From NCBI RefSeq assembly GCF_030704535.1, contig NC_081816.1:9784001-9848000 (forward strand): a stretch of DNA of 64,000 bases, read 5' to 3'. Shown piece by piece: positions 54,201-64,000 of this stretch. Source of the stretch: Vitis vinifera (lineage: Eukaryota > Streptophyta > Magnoliopsida > Vitales > Vitaceae). Numbering within the stretch: the first letter of the stretch is position 1; each line of letters starts with the position of its first letter. The position numbers were made by a program, and so were the translations under genes. The notes under the pieces were generated by a model that worked only from the letters and a program-made list of their open reading frames with translations, was not told the origin of the DNA and made no database searches.

Positions 54201-56790
54201 CAACAGGAAGGAAATTGTTAATGGTTTCACTATCTATATGGTTCTCTATTCCATCTGAGTAGTCATCAAAATCAACTTCCACCCCACCATGATCGACAAT
54301 GCTGCCATTCAGATCTTTCTTAATAAGAACATCAAAGTCATCCTCAACTTCATGCTCCTCAAAATCATCATGCGCAAATTGTACTGGATCATCCTGAAAG
54401 TCAACTTCTCTGAGATCATCAGCTTCGACATCATATGATGTGTGTTCATTTTCATGGGCTATAGGATTCTCTCTAAGTGTGTTGAATACAGAACCATTGT
54501 CTTTTTCTTTTGTTCCATGATGAAATGGAGGGAATATGAATGGTTCCCTACTCCGTTTTATGTCCATAAGAGAAGGTCTAGAACTCCCGATATTTACAAA
54601 TGCACCACCCATGTGAGGAACAAGTTTTGTGACAACCCCTAAATAAACACTATCACATTGCACATTGCTTTTGACTGGTTCCAGCAATAACTCAACCAAA
54701 CTTCCGTCTTCTAATACAGCAATTCTTTGCATGGTACATATAGAAGAGTTAATCAGTATAACAGTAGAAACAGAGTCGTCCTTAGAAATTAGATTAGTCC
54801 CTTCTTCAGGCAACAGCTTTTCTGTATGTAGGTAACTCTGATCAAGCAATTTTAAGTGAGATACCTCAACTTGTGCAGCATCTATATTTTTAGACATGTT
54901 GGAAACCATCTCTTCCTTGGATGCAATAAGAGATGATTGGAGCAGCCAAGGCTCCTCAACTGGCTGATCTCTCATAGAGACTGTTCCATTAGAATCTAAG
55001 CCTTTACTCATAGCACTAATTGTATCCTCATTATCAGAGAAAGATTTATCCTCGACTGAGAGATCATCTAAGAATAGCTTTGACAGAGAATCACTTTTAA
55101 GGCATTTGGCAATCTCATCTTCATCTGTCAAAGCACTGGAAGCATTTGAGTGTTCAGCAACATAATAGGAGAGGAAGTTGCATATAAAAAAATGCCATGA
55201 TGGAAAGATTACCTCTAGAGGGAGGTGAGATCAAATGTTCTGCAGGGAAGTATGAATCCTCCATCCATGACCCCCATATATGAGCTGAAGGCCTTCTGGC
55301 ATTAGATGTCATCCATGAATCCCGCACCATAATTTTTTTATCTTGTTTTCCATGAAGAGGTACCAATAGAGAAAATTCAGGGCCAGGTTTCCAAATGATA
55401 TCACATGATGGCCATGCATCTCCTTTTAGGAAATAATTATACTTGAAATTTATCCCACAAGTTATCTGCCAAAATGCAAAAGGTGATTAGGAGGATTTTG
55501 TTGTAAATATTAATTAAGTGATAGTCCCATGAAAAAAAACTGCCACAGTTCCACCTTAGTTCTATTGGAAGAAGTATGGACAAAGTTGTGGGTGAGTTAC
55601 CAAATATCACACTTGGCTACAATGCTCATTACAAACAAAAAAATAAAAAAGAAAAAAAACCCTAAGAGAGATTTTCTTGGTTTTTTATTTTTCCTGATTC
55701 TTTGATGAACTCAAAGGACATCCGAGAACTAAAACAGAAGGTTCTTCACAAGATAATTGAGTGACTCACTAAAGCAAACTCAGCATTTAAACATGCTTCT
55801 TCCAATCTCTCTTCACATAACTGTTATATGTAAACTGGTGTTTTGTACAAGAAATTTTGAATTGGGAACTGATAATATGCCCCACCCAGCATTCCCTCTA
55901 TGTTTCAAGAGTTACCACTCAATCACTCATTCAAAACAAGAACATGAGATTACCTTGACTTCAGCCTTCCATAAGTTAGTGTGCTCAGTAGGAGACATTA
56001 GAACAGCCATATCCGGTTCCCAGCAACCCAAGACATTAGGATCCCCAGTTATATACAGAAGCTGCCCATCTTCCAAATCCGCTTCTATGGTCCAAATGAC
56101 CTTGCACAACCCTTTGAAGGCGGTGCTGGAGTTGCCTGAAAAATAAGGACGAGGCCATACATCCAAAAATTCAAAAATCATAGAGATGAGTGGTTTCATA
56201 AAGGGTACCAAAACTCAATGCCGTGCTAACAGGCAGAGTGTAAATTACCTTTCCTCATAGACTTGATAGATGACTTTAAGACTGAATTATGAGTGCCTAC
56301 ACAAAGAGTGAATCTGTACACATTATTCTCCAGCGGCATGTGATGGTAAAAGTACCTGCTTCAATAGCAGAAAGCATTAGGGCTTTAGAGCATAATTCTG
56401 AAGGACTTAACTAAAAGTAGTAAAGAAAAAGGGGATAAGAAACGGAACCCCCTATCCTTATAGATTGAGAAAAAAAGATCGAATTTCTCAGGAGTGAACA
56501 AAACCCCGTTTGGATGGTTGGAAAAGTGAGGAAAATAATCGAAACGAAAATTTCAATCTTTGGAGTTGGTGTAGCCGCTCCAATTTATTTATTTATTTTT
56601 AAAGTAGAAAATGTTAAGAAAATGCAGACTGAGTGAGGATGAGGGGAGGAAAAAGGGGAAAAACATACGGGAATAGCAAGCGGTCGGAGGGGAAAAGGGA
56701 AGAGCGTGGAGAGAGGAGGTGGAGGTGGCGGCGGTGAGAAGGAGCTTCGTGGAAGTCCATGAGGGTTGCGCCTAGAGAAGCGGAAGCCAT
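48299..56790 (-). CDS. RNE: Chloroplast ribonuclease E/G-like protein (RNE)
   Basis: Endoribonuclease that processes plastid transcripts. Fourteen exons, 5' to 3': 56669-56790, 56249-56355, 55954-56135, 55213-55465, 54004-55124, 53583-53900, 53429-53470, 52100-52224, 51257-51404, 49986-50058, 49520-49632, 49064-49183, 48615-48770 and 48299-48478. All phases agree and give 1019 aa, close to the Arabidopsis protein. A Ser/Arg/His-rich transit-like N terminus precedes a CBM20-type starch-binding domain (about 40-200). The S1 region starts at about 350 ([21 protein letters not shown]) and is split by an acidic insert to about 555. The catalytic core keeps both Asp of bacterial RNase E/G: SIDVN (D778) and VVDFIDM (D823). 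The zinc-link is CSCC (881-884). No defect. Confidence 0.95.
50989..51096. repeat. Small foldback (MITE-like) element in an RNE intron
   Basis: AGCCCGTTTGGTGGTAATTC starts an arm whose partner at the right end reads AGAATCACTCCCAAACGCAC. The inner parts GGAAGCGCTTTT and AAAATGCTTTC also pair. It resembles the foldback inside the 47.3-48.0 kb tandem repeat. Non-autonomous, no coding capacity. Confidence 0.7.
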
Positions 56791-57405
56791 GGGAGAGACA
56801 ATTTCATCATTTGAGGCGCTATTTCTCCTGGCAACTCTGCGTGCGGATGGATACGGTGATTGAATGGAGAAGAAGAAGATAACTTCTTGCTCCCCCTCGT
56901 TTCGCTTGGCGCCTGCTCCCGCACGTGCCCAGTCTGCCCCATGTGCCTTCCTAATTTCCCCTTTTATATATATATATATTTTCCCCTAACATTTTATTCA
57001 AATTAGTATTATTTCTGTAAATTATAGATTTAATTTTTACTGTCGTGTGAAGTTGAAGTTGAAATTGGGGTATTGTAGGCCAAGCGAGATACCAATTTAG
57101 GGATTTTTGATAAGAGTACCATAGTTTTAAAAAATAATTCCTAAATTATCGTAATAGGAAAAATAATTTTAAATCTATCATAATTTTGTTCAAGTAGAAA
57201 AGACGAAATAAATTGGACTTCAAAAGATAATTTTTAAAAAATATATAAAAAAAAAATCATCTTTCCAGGACACAATTTCAAAGTAGAAATAAATGAAATA
57301 AGAAATCGTCTCTTCAAAAGATGATTTTCAAAAAATAAAAAATAAAAAAAATGAAGAAGTGTGAGAAATCGTCTCTTCAAGAGATGACTTGTACAAAAAA
57401 AAAAA
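56791..57405. other. RNE promoter region and repeat edge
   Basis: The first 150-200 bp hold the RNE leader and promoter (GCACGTGCC G-box-like at about 56932). From about 57.1 kb the DNA is AT-rich, with copies of a hairpin-forming module (GAAATCGTCTCTTCAA) at about 57303 and 57364. No gene. Confidence 0.5.
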
Positions 57406-58553
57406 TGTTAGCCCAAGGGTTCTCCTAATCGGGTTTTGATGATAACAAACCATGGTTAAGTAACTAATTGGTTTAATATTTAAGAATTTCAGGTATAAAC
57501 TCGAAAATTCATTAAAGGACCAAATCGATATAAGATTGAGACGCTTGGAAGATTTGAGATCATAGGAAACTAATGTAAGATGAATGCATGAGTGCACTTA
57601 GGATTTTCATACGTTTTCATACATCTTAGAAAACTCGGTTTATTCTTTAAAACGTCGATTTCATTAAAACCCGAGTTTTTAACTAATTTACCTTACACAA
57701 AATGTTTCAAAATTGACTTAATAATTTACCTAAAGACCTTGCCTAAGTGTTAGAAAAGAAAGGAATCATAAAATAGGTTTTTCGGGGCCAAAAAGACTCA
57801 ACCGGTCGAGGCTATGGTCAACCGGTCAACCGATTGAGGAAGGTTAAAAACCTTCTCTCTCTCCCAGTAGCCTTCTCTTCCTGGTCGAGGTGATTCCTTT
57901 ACCGGTTGAGGTCCGGTTGAGGCAACGGTAACCTGTCATGCATTAAATGGTCCAACGACTAGTGAACTGGTCGACCCCTAGCTCGACCGGACGAGGTTGC
58001 CTTTTGCTGATTTTGACTCCCGAGCTTAGAAACCTATAAATTGAGAGCTCCACTTCATTTATTGACAAGAGAACAATTGCATTCAAAGCCTATCTACCTG
58101 TTCTTGATCAAAAAGCTCTCATTCCTTTCATTGTGCATTAAAATCACCACTTGCATATCCTTTAGTGCACTCTTGTTTGTCATCCTAGCCTTGTCTTGTA
58201 TTTGAACCATCTTTAAACTAGGTTGAGTGATTATATCTTGTAACAATCTGAGTGTTAAAGCCTTCAAGAGGGTTGAATCTTGAAGAGGTTGTGTAAGAGC
58301 CCATTGGAGCCAGAATCCAAGTGTAAGAAGATTGAAAACTTGATTGAAGCTTCAAGTTAGTGGAATCCTCAATCGGTTAGGAGGTTGAGGAGAGTGGACG
58401 AAGGCAAGGAAGTGTCGAACCACTATAAACCTGAGTTTGAATTCTCTCAACCTATCTCTTTACTTTGCTTATCTTTTGTTTAATTTTGTTGTGATTGAAA
58501 AGATTTTAAAAACCCAATTCACCCCCCTTTTGGATGTTTTTCTTAACTAAACA
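57406..58553 (+). mobile_element. Probable solo LTR (about 1.15 kb)
   Basis: It starts TGTTAGCCCAAGGG and I place the end near ...AACTAAACA. It has a U3-like part rich in ACCGGT(T/C)GA, a TATA box (CCTATAAATTGAG, about 58033-58045) and a U5-like end with CCCAATTCACCCCCC, which is typical of plant LTRs. No internal region, PBS or second LTR follows, so it is either solo or truncated. I could not find a matching target duplication, so the exact ends are uncertain. Confidence 0.55.
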
Positions 58554-58744
58554 TAGCATTTGTTTTCTAAAAAATATATATGAGAAATCATCTATTGAAA
58601 AGACGATTTCCAAAATAAATAAACAATCAGAATTTTTTTTTTTTTTTTGGAAATCATCTCAAGAGACGATTTCCACAAAAATAAAATAAAATAAAAATTA
58701 AGCAATTGGAAAATCCAAGCTGCAAAAATTTTTCATTATGCAAA

Positions 58745-60765
58745 ATATTATTACATTAAAAGAAAGGATAAAAAGTATAAGATCTTAATTATTTTGATCT
58801 TAATCATTTTCAATTTCAATTAAAACGGAATCAAACTAATACTTAATCAGGTACAACTAAATATTTAAAATTTATTTTTATAAAAAATATAAGATCTTAA
58901 TCATTTTTCCGCTTTACAACTAAATATTTGAAAATTATTTTTATAAAAAGTATAAGATCTTAATTATGTTTTCGCTTTAAAAAATCAAACTAATACTTAA
59001 TCAGGTACAACTATATTTTTATAAAAAGTATAAGATCTATATAATCAGGTATAACTAAATATTTAAAAATTATTTTTATAAAAAGTATAAGATCTTAATT
59101 ATTTTTCCGCTTTAAAACGACTCAATCAAACTAATACTTAATAAGGTATAACTAAATATTTGAAAATTATTTTTATAAAAAGTATAAGATCTTAATTATG
59201 TTTTCGCTTTAAAAAATCAAACTAATACTTAATAAGGTATAACTATATTTTTATAAAAAGTATAAGATCTATATATAATCAGGTATAACTAAATATTTAA
59301 AAATTATTTTTATAAAAAGTATAAGATTTTAATTATTTTTCTGCTTTAAAACGACTTAATCAAACTAATACTTAATAAGGTATAACTAAATATTTGAAAA
59401 TTATTTTTATAAAAAGTATAAGATCTTAATTATTTTGACCTTAATCATTTTCAATTTCAATTAAAATGGAATCAAACTAATACTTAATTAGATATAACTA
59501 AATATTTGGAAAAAAAACGATTGTATCAAACTAATACATAATCAGTTACAAATAAATATTTGAAAATTATTTTTATAAAAAGTATAAGATCATTTTTCCG
59601 CTTTAAAGCGACTAAATCAAACTAATACTTAATCAGGTACAACTAAATATTTGAAATTTATTTTTATAAAAAGTATAAGATCTTAATCATTTTTCCGCTT
59701 TACAACTAAATATTTGAAAATTATTTTTATAAAAAGTATAAGATCTTAATTATGTTTTCACTTTAAAAAATCAAACTAATACTTAATCAGGTACAACTAT
59801 ATTTTTATAAAAAGTATAAGATCTATATAATCAGGTATAACTAAATATTTAAAAATTATTTTTATAAAAAGTATAAGATCTTAATTATTTTTCCGCTTTA
59901 AAACGACTCAATCAAACTAATACTTAATAAGGTATAACTAAATATTTGAAAATTATTTTTATAAAAAGTATAAGATCTTAATTATGTTTTCGCTTTAAAA
60001 AATCAAACTAATACTTAATAAGGTACAACTATATTTTTATAAAAAGTATAAGATCTATATAATCAGGTATAACTAAATACTTAAAAATTATTTTTATAAA
60101 AAGTATAAGATTTTAATTATTTTTCCGCTTTAAAACGACTCAATCAAACTAATACTTAATAAGGTATAACTAAATATTTGAAAATTATTTTTATAAAAAG
60201 TATAAGATCTTAATTATTTTGATCTTAATCATTTTCAATTCAATTAAAACGGAATCAAACTAATACTTAATTAGATATAACTAAATATTTGAAAAAAAAA
60301 CGACTGAATCAAACTAGTACATAATAAGGTACAACTAAATATTTGAAAATTATTTTTATAAAAAGTATAAGATCTTAATCATTTTTCCGCTTTAAAACGA
60401 CTAAATTAAACTAATACTTAATTAGGTACAACTAAATATTTGAAATTTATTTTTATAAAAAGTATAAGATTTTAATCATTTTCAATTTCAATTAAAACAA
60501 CTGAATCAAACTAATACTTAATAAGGTACAACTAAATATTTGAAAATTATTTTTATAAAAAATATAAGATCTTAATTATTTTTTCGCTTTAAAACGACTG
60601 AATCAAACTAATACTTAATCAGGTACAACTATATTTTTATAAAAAGTATAAGATATTAATTATTTTTCTGCTGTAAAAAGATTGAATCAAACTAATACTT
60701 AATCATGTAGAACTAAATATTTGAAAATTATTTTTATAAAAAGTATAAGATGTTAATCAATTCCA
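58745..60765. repeat. AT-rich tandem array with higher-order structure (about 2 kb)
   Basis: More than 20 short units, roughly 60-110 bp each, share TTTTTATAAAAAGTATAAGATC, of which TTTTTATAAAAA is a 12-bp palindrome. Between them are CAAACTAATACTTAATCAGG, TACAACTAAATATTTGAAAA and TTTTCCGCTTTAAAACGACT blocks in varying combinations. The same order of units repeats with an offset of about 785 bp (for example 58845 against 59629, and 59418 against 60206), so the array is organised in higher-order repeats. No ORF. Confidence 0.88.
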
Positions 60766-62314
60766 TAACCAATCAAACACAGAGCACAAGTCTAGGAGAA
60801 TGACGTTACACTTATGATTAAAGTGTATTCATGATACAATTTGATTACTCTTGGTATATATCTTTTATTTATTTTGATTATATATTATAATAGACAAAAT
60901 TCCATTCGATCTAATTCTAGCACCTTTATGTAGATTTTAACTCTATCTATTCTACATATATATCAAGATAAATAAATAAATAATACCCATTTGGTCTGTA
61001 TATTAATGAAAATATCATGTACAGTTATGCAATAGTGATGAGAGCAATGCAACGATGTTATGAGATTATCCAAGAGTTCAAGTACAATTGCATTCAAAAT
61101 AGGGTTTTTGGGTGGAATTTGTGTGTCAAGTGTCAACCTATGATACTATTGTTCCCTCCATATGCTGTTATGATCCACCCTTAAAACCTTTGTAGCAAGG
61201 GCTTACTAGTGAATCAACCAATTTTCAAATTTCAAAATTTGTGGTCTGAAAACTAATAATCTGAAGGGGATTTTGCTCATGTATGCCATAGCTTGAAAAG
61301 TGCAATGATGAGAACATGACCGCCAAAATCAAGGATCCATTCCAAGATAAAAGGGAAAAGCTCATGTTAGTTAGCACTTCCAAAAATTTCCCGGATTTTC
61401 AACACACCAAATCTCTAAGTACAACATACCTGCAATCCATTAAGCAGATTGATTATGGAAGATTTTATGATTCATAAAATGAAAAATATAATAACTTCGT
61501 TGCTAATGACCCATTTCTCCGATGAAAACCAGGAGATGAACCAGAAAGGATAGAGTGTTTGTTCAACATTGTTGCTTGCTTGGTGGCCCATCACCCAGGA
61601 TCTTTGAGCCTTAGGAGAAATAACCAAAGCAAAAACATGTTGGATTCTTTTGGTGGAACTCGCCCTACTGCCATTGACTCTAAACTCTTAGAATCATCAT
61701 TGGGATAAACCACCCAAGTATAAAAAAAAAAAAGGCAATGAATCAGTACTCTGCTTTCAGGGAAAGAGAAATGACTCTTGGGTTCATTTCTGTTTATGAC
61801 TTGAAGAGGTTTTCCTAAATCTGCTCTCTTCATAACTTGTGTGGGCGTTTCATTTTTGTTCTTCTTTGAAGGAGGTCGTCTCCATGAATTTTAGCAACCA
61901 AAATGAGACTCATAACCCATTACCATAGATGCCCACTCGCAAGCCATCTGGGCTAATTAGGAAACATCCTTTTTCAAAGTCTTGTCCTGTTTAGTGGCAT
62001 TCTGGAGAAGAGAAAGGCAAACATCCATCCAAATCTCAAAAAAAGGGAAACCCCACAGCTTTAGATGGAAGAAAAGATGCACAAAACATCAGAAACCTCA
62101 CAACATGTACAATATATATATATACATATATAGACATGGATATGTGACCCTGATATCATATAGATTCTTCACATAAAGGCATAAAACTGGAGCATATAAC
62201 TAACATATGAATAAAAGATACACCTAGCTGATGATATTCATGTAAAACACCTATACATAAGCTGTACAGTGATATTTGAATATTTCCTCAACTTGTCATT
62301 CTCCCAGATATTGC
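60766..62314. other. Intergenic region and 3' end of the XERICO-type gene
   Basis: No gene is supported. An 80-codon minus-strand ORF (61591-61833) has no recognisable family. A TA microsatellite lies at about 62110-62130. The last few hundred bases are probably XERICO 3'UTR. Confidence 0.5.
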
Positions 62315-62770
62315 TTACCAAAAGCAAGATGTTTCCTCTTCCGGCATTAAGGGAGTCCTGCACAGAGGGCAGGTGATGTTCCAATAGTCCAGCCACTTCT
62401 CCAAGCAAACCTTGTGAAAAAAATGGCCACAAGGCAGGTGATTTATCTCAGAGTCTGGTTCAAATCGAGTCAAGCAAACCGCACAGTCATGTTCAGGGCG
62501 CTTGCAGGAGCACACTGTGTCAAACCTGATTGCTGGGTTCCTGCTCCTGAATTCCTCCATGCAGGTCTCAGATGGGTTCCGCCTAAACTCAAAGGGCTCT
62601 GAGGTGGGTTCAGGGGAGTCGGAGGAGGATGGGGTTGCGGAGAGGTGAATTCCAATGACATGGAGGATGGCCCGGACTATGCCCTTGAAGATGGAGATGG
62701 AGAGAGCTGTGTTCACCAGAAGCACACACAGTACTCCTTCAGATGGGGCTGGGAGACTCGATAGTCCCAT
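62315..62770 (-). CDS. XERICO: XERICO-type RING-H2 E3 ubiquitin ligase
   Basis: Single coding exon, 151 aa (Arabidopsis XERICO about 162). The N terminus MGLSSLPAPSEGVLC and the membrane segment at about residues 12-40 match the family as I recall it. The RING-H2 finger is complete in C3H2C3 spacing: C96, C99, C114, H116, H119, C122, C134, C137, with the diagnostic KWLDYWNITCPLCRTPL and the C terminus SCFW. Relatives raise ABA levels and drought tolerance and are ER-associated. The ATG at 62770 opens the conserved MGLSS motif; longer upstream ORF extension is 5'UTR. A 5'UTR intron and a short uORF are present upstream. Confidence 0.95.
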   Translation of the reverse strand: MGLSSLPAPSEGVLCVLLVNTALSISIFKGIVRAILHVIGIHLSATPSSSDSPEPTSEPFEFRRNPSETCMEEFRSRNPAIRFDTVCSCKRPEHDCAVCLTRFEPDSEINHLPCGHFFHKVCLEKWLDYWNITCPLCRTPLMPEEETSCFW

Positions 62771-62824
62771 GCTGCTCCAAATTGGAGTTTTGGGATTTAG
62801 ATTTGCGGAGAAGGAGGGTCTGAT

Positions 62825-63321
62825 CTGAAAGACCATCAACAGGGATGTCAAAACATTATATCAGAGACCAAAAACTGAAGAAAATGAATCAGAAATCCAA
62901 AATAAGAGACTTGCAGACTTGCAGATTAAGATTACCCAGGAACTAGCACTGGAAATCAAGGATGAGCCTTGCAATCCAGTGAATGGAGGAACTGATATGA
63001 TAAGAGCATTAGTCAAAATCAAACGGAACGAGGTTTCCAAATCCACCGTGATCAGAAAAAGGGAAAAAAAGAAGAAGCCAAAACCACAAGCAGCTAGAAA
63101 CAGAAACAAGGTGAGAATGGAGGAGCAAAGGAACACAAACCCATTTTCCAAAACCAAACACAACCCCACAAAAAATGTGCCACAAAGTGATGAAAAAACC
63201 CCACCATGATAAAAGTCTGAGATCTAGCATTTTATCGCATGATAGCAAAACAAAACAACACACAAAGAACAAATTTTTCTTTTTTCCTTCTTTATGGATT
63301 CTCTTTTGCAATGAGACTTAC
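62825..63321 (-). other. 5'UTR intron of the XERICO-type gene
   Basis: Minus-strand donor CCCT|GTAAGT at 63321 and acceptor CTTTCAG at 62825 define a 497-bp intron between a leader exon (about 63322-63445) and the coding exon. Inferred from splice consensus. Confidence 0.6.
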
Positions 63322-63360
63322 AGGGTTGAGCTTGAGAAGATGATGGGGGCGTTGGAGTGA

Positions 63361-63399
63361 TCAGGAAGGAGAAGAAGCAGCAGCAGCAGAGAAATTCAT
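63361..63399 (-). other. Upstream ORF in the XERICO leader
   Basis: ATG at 63399 opens a 12-codon ORF (MNFSAAAASSPS) ended by TGA at 63361-63363. It lies in the first leader exon, downstream of the TATA box, so it should be in the mRNA if the start site is about 63445. Confidence 0.5.
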
Positions 63400-63471
63400 G
63401 GGATCCCAAGATGTGGAATTGACAGCAGAAGTCGATTAATGAGCTGCAATGGTTACTCCTCTGCTCTTCCT

Positions 63472-63483
63472 CCTTTATATATA
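63472..63483 (-). promoter_or_regulatory. TATA box of the XERICO-type gene
   Basis: TATATATAAAGG on the minus strand, about 70 bp upstream of the uORF and 700 bp upstream of the coding ATG, beyond the leader intron. Confidence 0.6.
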
Positions 63484-64000
63484 GCACACTAATTATGAAT
63501 CATTACCACCCATATGCCCCCAACCATGGTTAACCCTTCCGCCTTTTCCGGACCCTATGGCCCCAACCATGGTTACTTTATATCATTACTTTTCTCCTTT
63601 CCCCTCCCTTTCCCCTTTCAATTTTAGCCTCCAAACTTTTCTCATAGTGCCCGGCCCTGTACTACTTTGTGAAGAAGTTGGAGAGAAGATAAAAAAAACA
63701 AACACTAGTGCTATTTGTATTCCCACACTAAATTTGAGATATATCTCCTTACATGAATGCTATGCCAAGTTACTAGTGACATATATGTCCTATTGTGAAC
63801 TAGGAAGTGTCCCCCTCCCACATATCTTACTCACCAAATAGACAAGTGTCCGGTTTATCTTCTGATCAAGTTGTCCTATGGCTGACAAATGGTCGCGAGC
63901 CAACGAGCCAGCTAGCGTATCATTTCTATGTTCAATGCATGTGCACGTGTTTATGTATGCATGCCTACACATGTACATGCGCGAGTTGTCGCGCATGTAT
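63484..64000. other. XERICO upstream region to the window edge
   Basis: Promoter-like noncoding DNA. It contains a CACGTG box (about 63944-63949), TGCATG motifs and a perfect inverted repeat at 63974-63999. No gene. Confidence 0.5.

Noticed and set aside
58745-60765. CRISPR-like alternation of repeats and spacers
   Set aside because: Units vary in length, spacers are themselves repeated, and the host is a eukaryote; this is a tandem array.
61591-61833. 80-codon minus-strand ORF
   Set aside because: No recognisable domain and no splice-linked neighbours; composition like surrounding noncoding DNA.

Overview
This is nuclear DNA from a woody eudicot. Grapevine (Vitis) or a close relative is my best guess, because the repeats and the retroelement accessory ORF resemble Vitis sequences I remember; this is not proven. 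Genes have many phased introns with GT/AG borders, AT-rich intergenic DNA, microsatellites and nested repeats. All exon models were assembled by eye from splice signals, reading phase and protein-family memory.

Layout: (1) 1-1131, the 3' end of a conserved, probably plastid membrane protein gene (+). (2) 1428-6882, a complete LACS8-type long-chain acyl-CoA synthetase (-), with a 5'UTR intron reaching to about 8.0 kb. (3) 8818-19253, a complete Ty3/gypsy Tat-type LTR retrotransposon: two 817-bp LTRs, a perfect 5-bp target duplication, damaged gag-pol, and a spliced antisense accessory ORF with its own apparent TATA box. (4) 20419-20491, tRNA-Phe(GAA) (-). (5) 21415-23717, an hnRNP A/B-like protein with two RRMs and a Gly-rich tail (-). 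(6) 26944-38390, a GBF-interacting-protein-1-like gene with 11 exons (+). (7) 39403-40119, a DUF4228/PADRE protein (+). (8) 40966-43302, an armadillo-repeat protein (+). (9) 44631-46304, an O-fucosyltransferase-like type II membrane protein (+). (10) 47259-47956, a three-copy tandem repeat built around a foldback element. (11) 48299-56790, chloroplast RNase E/G-like RNE with 14 exons (-). (12) 57.1-60.8 kb, a repeat island: hairpin modules, a probable solo LTR and a 2-kb AT-rich higher-order tandem array. (13) 62315-62770, a XERICO-type RING-H2 protein (-) with a 5'UTR intron and a short uORF.

The genes are ordinary independent plant loci. From memory, RNE, the O-fucosyltransferase-like gene, LACS8, XERICO and perhaps the first partial gene have Arabidopsis counterparts close together around At2g04240-At2g04360, so the window looks like a conserved syntenic block. 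I found no wholly unknown system. The most interesting points are: a tobacco-mosaic-virus-like leaky stop context (CAA TAG CAA TTA) between the gag-protease and reverse-transcriptase parts of the retroelement; the antisense spliced ORF inside it; the palindrome-bearing higher-order array; and the amplified foldback element.
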